DNA of 64,000 nucleotides from Nocardia sienata NBRC 100364 (lineage in GTDB: Bacteria; Actinomycetota; Actinomycetes; Mycobacteriales; Mycobacteriaceae). The notes below the pieces were generated by a model that was not told the origin of the DNA, searched no databases, and saw only the letters and a program-made list of their open reading frames with translations. A program made the position numbers and the translations under genes. Where the stretch lies: contig NZ_BDBX01000003.1 of assembly GCF_001613205.1 (NCBI RefSeq), positions 310,001-374,000 of the forward strand, given 5' to 3'. Below, one piece after another: positions 54,654-61,400 of this stretch (positions are counted from its first letter, which is position 1; each line of letters opens with the position of its first letter).

Positions 54654-56486
54654 ATGGTTTCGCATGGGTTCCCGGGTCAGTTTGCGAGCCTGTTGTTCGG
54701 AGATCGGCGTAGCGATGCGCAGGACTACAACAGGATTTTCGGCGGGTCCGACTTCGACCAGGATTGGTGGGAGGCCACGAAGGACCCCGGGAAGCGGGCC
54801 TACGAGCGGTACCTGCGCCTGTTGCCCCAACTCTCGGCCACCGACACTATCTCTGATATTCGCCGCCTCGTTGCCCTGCACGAGCGGGCCACGGTCGTCG
54901 ACCCGCACCTCGGTGCGTTGCTGACCGTCCAGGTCAATCTCGTTCTCGGCACCCTGTTGGAGCAGAAGGCTCCCGGCGAGGAGGTCAAAGCCTGTCTCGA
55001 GGACTTGCTGGCCGGTCGCGCGGTGGGCGCCTACGTGCTGACCGAGGCCGGTCATGGCAGCGACCTGCCGAACCTGGAGCTCACGGCCACCTACGATCCC
55101 TCCGACGGCGGCGGATTCATCATCCATACGCCGACCGATGCGGCAGTGAACTACATGCCGACCACCGCGCCGCCGCCTGTGCCGGGGATCTCGAGGTTCG
55201 GGATCGTGTTCGCCCGCCTCGTCATCGATGGTGAGGGCCGCGGCAACTACCCCTTCCTCGTACGGCTGGTGGACGCGGACGGAACGGTCCGCCCGGGTAT
55301 CACGATCCGTCGTCTGCCCGACAAGACCCTGGGCATGGACAACTCGATCACCCGTTTCGACAATGTGCGGGTGTCGAAGGACTGCCTGCTGTCGCACACC
55401 GGGACCCGTATCGACGAGAACGGACAGCTGGTCGAACCGATCCCCGCAGACAATCAGGTCTGGCGGGCGATCAGCCGGGTACGTGTGGGCCGGCTGGCGA
55501 TCTCCGCGATGTCGGCGGCGGTCTCTCAGGGCGCGCTGTCAATCGCCCTTCAGCATGCCGGACAACGCGATATCGCCAGCCTGGACCACGATGCCCCGCG
55601 GCTTCGGCTCTTGGAGGTCCCCGCGCACCGAGATCGGCTCATCGATGCCATGGCAGACACTTATGTCGCGACTACGGCAGTGGAGATCGCACTCGCAGCG
55701 TTTGTCGCGGCCGCCGAGTCCGGCGCAGACGAGCAGGCGCCGGAGCTGACCGACCTGGTATCGCTGACCAAGTACCTTACGACTTCGACGGCTCTGAAAG
55801 TCACCAGCGAAGTGCGGGACCGGATGGGCGCCCAAGGGGTGTTCGACCACAACCTGGTGGTGGTCTACCGCGCGTTGCGTGATGCTGCGGCGACGGCGGA
55901 GGGCGACTCCTACGTCATTGCGCTGCAGGCCGCGTATCGATATCTTCGGACCTCGGTCAGCGAGTGGACCCCCGAGTCCTGGGACGAAGTGCTCTGCGAT
56001 GTCGACACCCCGAAGAACTGGATCGCCTGGCTGGATGCACGGGCGCGCTTCCTGCAGCACCGGATGGTGGAAGCCTACGCCGGCGCCGAGGGGTCCCGGC
56101 AGGCGCGGTGGGATAAGACGTACAAACTTGCGCTGGCTGCGGCCGAAGCGCGTACCGTGCACCGGGCCGTCGAAGCTCTTGCCCAGCGTGCCCGGCAACT
56201 TCCTGCCGAGCCGCGGGAAGTGATATCGCAGATCATCACTCTGTTCGCCATCGGCCAGTACGAGGTTCACGGAACCGACCTGCTCCCGGACGGTCCGGCG
56301 CCGAAGACGGCGAAGCCGCTGGTGGAGCTGCGGCAGCAGCTTCACGAGTCCCTGGCTGTGCACCTGCCGGATCTGGCGGGTGCGTTCGAGCTGCCACCGG
56401 AGCTGTTGCGGACAGCCTTCAGCGGCGACTTCGTTGCACAGCACGCTGGTGCCTTGACAGGCGTCGCCGATCCGGCTGCCTCATAG
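54654..56486 (+). CDS. Acyl-CoA oxidase-like flavoprotein (paralogue 2)
   Basis: 610-residue member of the acyl-CoA oxidase family with a more canonical motif than its neighbour: VLTEAGHGSDLPNLELTATYDP (residues ~126-147), IIHTPTDAAVNYMPTTAP, DNVRVSKDCLLSHTG and VRVGRLAISAMSAAVSQGALSIAL. The C-terminal helical domain includes VRDRMGAQGVFDHNLVVVYR. It resembles HxcO/HcmO-type acyl-ACP oxidases of lipopeptide pathways. The ATG at 54654 follows AGGAGG. It is convergent with the P450 gene and separated from it by a strong terminator. Tandem paralogues imply successive or alternative oxidations of one carrier-bound chain. Confidence 0.82.
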   Translation: MVSHGFPGQFASLLFGDRRSDAQDYNRIFGGSDFDQDWWEATKDPGKRAYERYLRLLPQLSATDTISDIRRLVALHERATVVDPHLGALLTVQVNLVLGTLLEQKAPGEEVKACLEDLLAGRAVGAYVLTEAGHGSDLPNLELTATYDPSDGGGFIIHTPTDAAVNYMPTTAPPPVPGISRFGIVFARLVIDGEGRGNYPFLVRLVDADGTVRPGITIRRLPDKTLGMDNSITRFDNVRVSKDCLLSHTGTRIDENGQLVEPIPADNQVWRAISRVRVGRLAISAMSAAVSQGALSIALQHAGQRDIASLDHDAPRLRLLEVPAHRDRLIDAMADTYVATTAVEIALAAFVAAAESGADEQAPELTDLVSLTKYLTTSTALKVTSEVRDRMGAQGVFDHNLVVVYRALRDAAATAEGDSYVIALQAAYRYLRTSVSEWTPESWDEVLCDVDTPKNWIAWLDARARFLQHRMVEAYAGAEGSRQARWDKTYKLALAAAEARTVHRAVEALAQRARQLPAEPREVISQIITLFAIGQYEVHGTDLLPDGPAPKTAKPLVELRQQLHESLAVHLPDLAGAFELPPELLRTAFSGDFVAQHAGALTGVADPAAS

Positions 56487-56503
56487 CCCTACACCGTCGG
56501 CTT

Positions 56504-56554
56504 CCGGGTCGGCTTCGGGTTGACGCCGACGGCGTCAACCCGAAGCCGACCCGG
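56504..56554 (+). terminator. 25-bp perfect-stem terminator
   Basis: Arms at 56504-56528 and 56530-56554 are perfect reverse complements with a single A between them, followed by TTTT. It sits between convergent genes, 17 bp after the oxidase stop and just before the P450 stop at 56558. It is an intrinsic terminator for the plus strand and probably insulates both transcripts. Confidence 0.85.
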
Positions 56555-56557
56555 TTT

Positions 56558-57820
56558 TCAGAATCGACCGGCCGGAGCAGGCACGGGCGCGAAACGCCGG
56601 ACCGGTTCGAACACGACAGGCAGCTCGGCCAGTGAGCGATGGAATGGCCCCGGCCGGTAGCCCAAGTCATCGGCCGGGCGAGCCAGCCCGATATCGGGCA
56701 GCTTGTCGAGGAGCTGATCAATCGCGTTTTTCGCCACCGCGTATGCGACCTGCTGAGCTGGGCAGGCGTGCGGGCCGGTGCCCCATGCCAAATGCGAACG
56801 ATTGTCCGTGAACTCGCCGGCGATCTCCGGGTCGTTGTTACACGCCGACAGGCTGGTGACGACTGGTTGGTGTGCGGGCAACCAGACCTCGTCGATGAGG
56901 ATGGGTTGCGGTGGATAGGTGATGAGGAAATTCGCCAGCGGCGGGTCCTTGAACAGCAGCTCGTTGAGCGCGTCAGTCGTCGTCAGCGCGTTGTCTCCGT
57001 GGAACCGATCGTCCCTCATGATCAGCAGCAGAGTATTGCCGATCAGGTTGGCCAACGGTTCGATCCCCGCGCCGTAGATAGTGACCAGCTGATGCACGAG
57101 CTCCTCGGGGCTCAGGCCGGCCTCATGGCGAATCAGTCTCGTGGTGACGTCGTCGCCGGGCTCCTCCTGCTTCAGACGAATCAGATCCGACAGCGCGTTG
57201 ACGAACAGCGCGTTGCCTTTGCCGCTCGGATCGCCTTCGAACATCAGCGCCATGCCCTGTTTGACGCGGTCGCCGAGGTCCGTGGGGCAACCGACCATTC
57301 GGTTGAGGTAGGCGAAGGTGACAGGAACAGCGTACTGATTGACCAGGTCGGCGGATCCGAGCTCGCAGAACTCGTTGACTGCCCGGAGAGCGATGTCCTC
57401 GATCTCTTCGTGCAGGTTGTACAGGTTGATTCTGTCGATGCTGGCCACGCTGGCGTCGCGGTAGCGCCGGTGTTCTGCGCCTGCGCTACGAAGAGCATTC
57501 GGGCGATACTGCATCATCGACTTCACCGGGCACGAATCGGGGATGTCTCGCTCCCATGTTCGCGGATCGGCCGGAAAATGGGCGGCATCGTTGCCGATGT
57601 GCACCGCTGTGCGATAGCCGATCACGAGCGTGGCCGGGACACCGGGCGACACTTCCACCGGTGCCAAGGAAGGGTGAACGCGACGCATCTCCCGATAGGC
57701 GTCGTGCGGGCGGTTCGCGAAATCTTTCTCCCACATCGGGAAACGTGGCGGGACAGATCGTGGCGGTTGTGGAGCTGCGTGCCGGGGTTGCCGATACGGT
57801 GGTTCGAAAGGCGTGGTCAA
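56558..57820 (-). CDS. Cytochrome P450 of CYP157-like type, lacking the ExxR motif
   Basis: 420-residue P450. The heme loop is HLAWGTGPHACPAQQ (Cys353). The I-helix reads YGAGIEPLANL (residues 249-259), where the usual acid-Thr is Glu-Pro. The K-helix position that should hold ExxR reads NELLFKDPPLANF, giving E287-L-L-F290, so the universal arginine is absent as in Streptomyces CYP157 (ExxW) enzymes. The TTG at 57820 follows GGGAG at good spacing and gives a proline-rich leader; an ATG at 57736 (MWEKDF) is the alternative. It lies between the oxidase pair and the NRPS and probably belongs to that pathway. Confidence 0.82.
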   Translation of the reverse strand: MTTPFEPPYRQPRHAAPQPPRSVPPRFPMWEKDFANRPHDAYREMRRVHPSLAPVEVSPGVPATLVIGYRTAVHIGNDAAHFPADPRTWERDIPDSCPVKSMMQYRPNALRSAGAEHRRYRDASVASIDRINLYNLHEEIEDIALRAVNEFCELGSADLVNQYAVPVTFAYLNRMVGCPTDLGDRVKQGMALMFEGDPSGKGNALFVNALSDLIRLKQEEPGDDVTTRLIRHEAGLSPEELVHQLVTIYGAGIEPLANLIGNTLLLIMRDDRFHGDNALTTTDALNELLFKDPPLANFLITYPPQPILIDEVWLPAHQPVVTSLSACNNDPEIAGEFTDNRSHLAWGTGPHACPAQQVAYAVAKNAIDQLLDKLPDIGLARPADDLGYRPGPFHRSLAELPVVFEPVRRFAPVPAPAGRF

Positions 57821-58466
57821 TGGGTGACTCCCAAATGCGTAACAGGAATACGAACATGCTGATTTGCCGGGGAACCGACTGCGCCGGCCGAGAGCAACAT
57901 AGGGACACGTCAGCAAACGGTATGGACCGTATATCCCTACACCTGCGCGACCGGAGTGCGGCAGGAGCGCAGCTCGCTACGGAAACCGAGAGGATCCCGA
58001 TGGAGTGACGACGCCTGCGTTCCTACGCGGTGAGATAAATGTCAACGCCGAGCCCGGCCGGTTTCTCACGCCAAGGCTTTCGCGCATATCAGGTTCCACG
58101 TCGGCTGATCATACTCACTGTCATCATCCGCGGCAGCGGCAGCGCTCGACAACCGGAATTGTTGATTCTACTTGCAGCCCAACCGGTTCCGGCCAACGGT
58201 AGGCCTTGGAACAGCATCCCACATCTCTCTGCGGCAGTTGACCGAGCATGTCGACAGCGCGGGGCGATGCGGCTGATCGAACCAGGCAGCCCGGCCTCGC
58301 GCCGAGCGGGTCGCGTCTACGGGCGGTCCGGCACTTCGACTCACCGGGCGGCCCGCGTGGCGGGCGCCTGTCCCGAAAGTGATTCGGCTGTCTATGCGGT
58401 CGAGGTCCGGCGGCGCCTTGCTTGGCCGAGAATTACCGTAGGTAACGGTCGGTGTTGTCCACGGAT
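57821..58466. other. 646-bp intergenic region between the P450 and NRPS genes
   Basis: Upstream of the P450 (minus strand). It contains an inverted repeat ACGGT-ATGG-ACCGT at 57917-57930, about 97 bp before the TTG start, a plausible operator. Two short plus-strand frames meeting at a GTGA overlap near 58005 have no recognisable product. The rest shows nothing identifiable. Confidence 0.5.
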
Positions 58467-61400
58467 TCATCGATGGAGCCGTTCGTCGAGGATCCGAGCG
58501 ATCTCCTCGGCCGCCGCCGGCTCGGTCATGGCCAGGTGGGCCGCATCGATATCGATATTCGTGATCTGCCCGCCGACGACCGGCGCCCACCCCGCCCAGC
58601 CGGTGGCGTCGGGACGGCGATCCACCGTCGCCGTGAAGTACAGCAGGTCACCGTCGAGAACCTGTGGCCGCCAGATGCTCGCCGCCCGCATGGACTGGTT
58701 GTAGGCGTCGGTCATCCGCTCGATCATGTCGGCGTCGACCGGGAAGCCTTCGCCGAGGTGCCGCCTGATGAGGTCTGCCGCCTCCTGCGGGGTAGCGTCC
58801 TGGTCCACGAAGTCGATGCCCAGGACCGGGCCGAGGTTGCTGATCAGTTCTCCGGCGGTGACCGTGACGACCTCCGCGGGGTCGATGTTGGCGGCTTCGG
58901 CGTCCAGCAGTGCCAGCAATGCGACCTCCTCCCCCGCTGCCCGCATCTCGACGGCGATCGCGTGCGCGATCTGACCGCCCAGCGACCAGCCGAGCAGATG
59001 GTAGGGCCCGTGGGGCTGGACGGCCCGGATCTCGGCGAAGTACCGGCGGGCGGTTTCCTCGATGGTGGCCGGCCCGGGGACTTCGCCGCCGATCTGGGGC
59101 GCCTGGATGCCGTAGATCGGCCGACCGGGTGTCAGGTACTCGGCGAACGGACGGTAGCTCCAGGCCAGACCCGAGGCGGGATGGATGCAGAACAGTGGTG
59201 GCAGGTCACCGCCGGCCCGGATCGGCAGCAGAACATCGAAACCGAAGGCGGCGACCGCGTCGGGGTGGGTATCGCCGGAGCGCATCCCCGATTCGATGCG
59301 TGCGGCCAGGTCGGCCGGGCTGGGAGCGGACAGGATCCAGCTGACCGGAACGTCGTAGTCGAGTTCCTTCTTCAGTTCGCTGACCACTTGCACCGACCGC
59401 AGCGAGTTACCGCCGAGGGCATAGAAATCGTCGTCGGCCCCGACGCGCTCCACACCGAGTACGTGCTCGTACGCGCGGGCCACTTCGTTCTCCAGCCAGG
59501 ACGCCGGTTCCCGGTATTCACCGGCCGCGAACTCCGGTTCGGGCAGGCGCGCGCGGTCGAGTTTGCCCGAGGGTGTGAACGGCACGGTGTCGAGCACCAT
59601 GACGGTGCCGGGCACCATGTAGCCGGGCAGTTCGGTGGCGGCGTGGGCGAGGACCGCGGCGGTGTCGAGGGTGGCGCCGGTGGTGGGGACGAGGTAGGCG
59701 ACGAGCCGGTCCCCGGCCGCGGCCGTGTGCACGGTGACGATCGCGCGGGCGACGCTGTCGTGTTCGGCCAGCACTGCCTCGATCTCGCCGAGTTCGATAC
59801 GCAGACCGCGCAGTTTCACCTGGGAGTCCGTGCGGCCGAGGTATTCCAGTTCTCCGTTGGGGAGGCGTCGTGCCAGGTCACCGGTGCGGTAGAGCCGTTC
59901 ACCCGGGGTGAACGGGTCGGCGACGAATCGTTCCGCGGTGAGGCCGGGACGATTCTGGTAGCCGCGGGCGATCTGATCACCGGCCAGGTACAGGTCCCCT
60001 GCCACTCCGGGCGGTGCGGGTTGCAGCCGGCTGTCGAGGACGTAGGCGCGGACGTTCCAGACCGGTGTGCCCATGGGGACGTTGCCGTGGTCGGCGTCGG
60101 TGACCAGATGTTCGGTGGCGTGCAGGGTGAATTCGGTCGGCCCGTACAGGTTGTGCAGTTCGGTGTCGGGCATCACCCGGCGGGCGGCGGATACCACGTC
60201 CTGACCGAAGGCCTCACCACCGACGAGTAGCGCCCGCAGCGAGGTCAGGGACGAGGCGGGGGCTGTGTCGGCGAACGCGGCCAGCATGGAGGGTACGAAG
60301 GAGGTGAGGGTGACCCGGTGGGCGGCGATGGTGTCTGCGAGGTAGGCGGGGTCGCTGTGCCCGTACGGTTGCGCGATGATCATCCGGGCGCCGGCCATCA
60401 GGGTGGCGAACAGTTCCCACACCGAGACGTCGAAGGTGGCGGGGGTCTTCTGCAGCACCACATCGTCCGGGGTCAGGGAGTGGGCTCCGACGATCCAGCG
60501 CAGTTGGTTGAGCGCCGCGCGGTGCGATACCGCGACCCCTTTGGGTCGTCCGGTGGAGCCGGAGGTGAACAGGACGTAGGCGATGTTCTCCGGCCGCAGC
60601 GGCGCGAGGCGTTCGCGGTCGGTGACGGGTCCGTCGTCGAAGCCGGTGAGATCGAGGTCGTCGAGGGTGGACAGGACGGCGACGGGGTTCGCGGTGGCCA
60701 GCATGTAGTCGATGCGTTCGGCCGGGTGGTCGGGGTCGATCGGGACGTATCCGCCGCCGGCGGCGTGTACCGCGTACATCGCGGTGACCTGGTCCAGCGA
60801 GCGCGGCATCCGCAGCGCCACCAGGGTTTCGGGACCGACGCCGCGGGTGATCAGCAGCCGGGCGAGGCGGTTGACGCGGGACGCGAACTGCGCGTAGGTG
60901 AGCGTCTCGTCCGCGGTGGTCACGGCGGGCAGGTCGGCGTGCCTGTGGACCGATGCGGTGACTGCGGAGGCGAGTGTTTCGCCCTGTGCGAGTTGGTAGG
61001 CGGTGGTGTTGCACCAGATCAGTTCGGCGTCGCGTTCGGTGGGGTCGAGCAGGTCGACGTCGTGGACGGGCCGGGTGGGGTCGGTGGCCATCGCGTCGAG
61101 TACGCGCAGCAGGCGGTCGACGATGCCGGTGGCGGTCGCTTTGTCGAACAGGTCGGTGGCATAGGTGATTCCGCCGCTGATACCGGTCGGTGTGCCGGCG
61201 TCGTCGTAGGTGTCGGAGACGGTGACCTGCAGATCGAACAGGGAGGTTCCGGTGTCGGCTTCGACGGCCGACACCGACAGTCCCGGTAGTTCGAAGTCGG
61301 TGGTCGTGAGGTTCTGGAAGGCCAGCATCACCTGGAACAGCGGGTGGTGCGCGGGGGTGCGTACCGGGTTGAGTTCCTGGACTAGCCGTTCGAAGGGGAC

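Noticed and set aside
57844..58202. Two small plus-strand frames meeting at a GTGA overlap near 58005
   Set aside because: Neither has a recognisable sequence, and they lie in the probable promoter region of the P450; kept only as a remark on the intergenic region.
58452..60230. 592-codon plus-strand frame over the NRPS end
   Set aside because: Shadow frame; the minus strand encodes canonical thioesterase, carrier and adenylation motifs.
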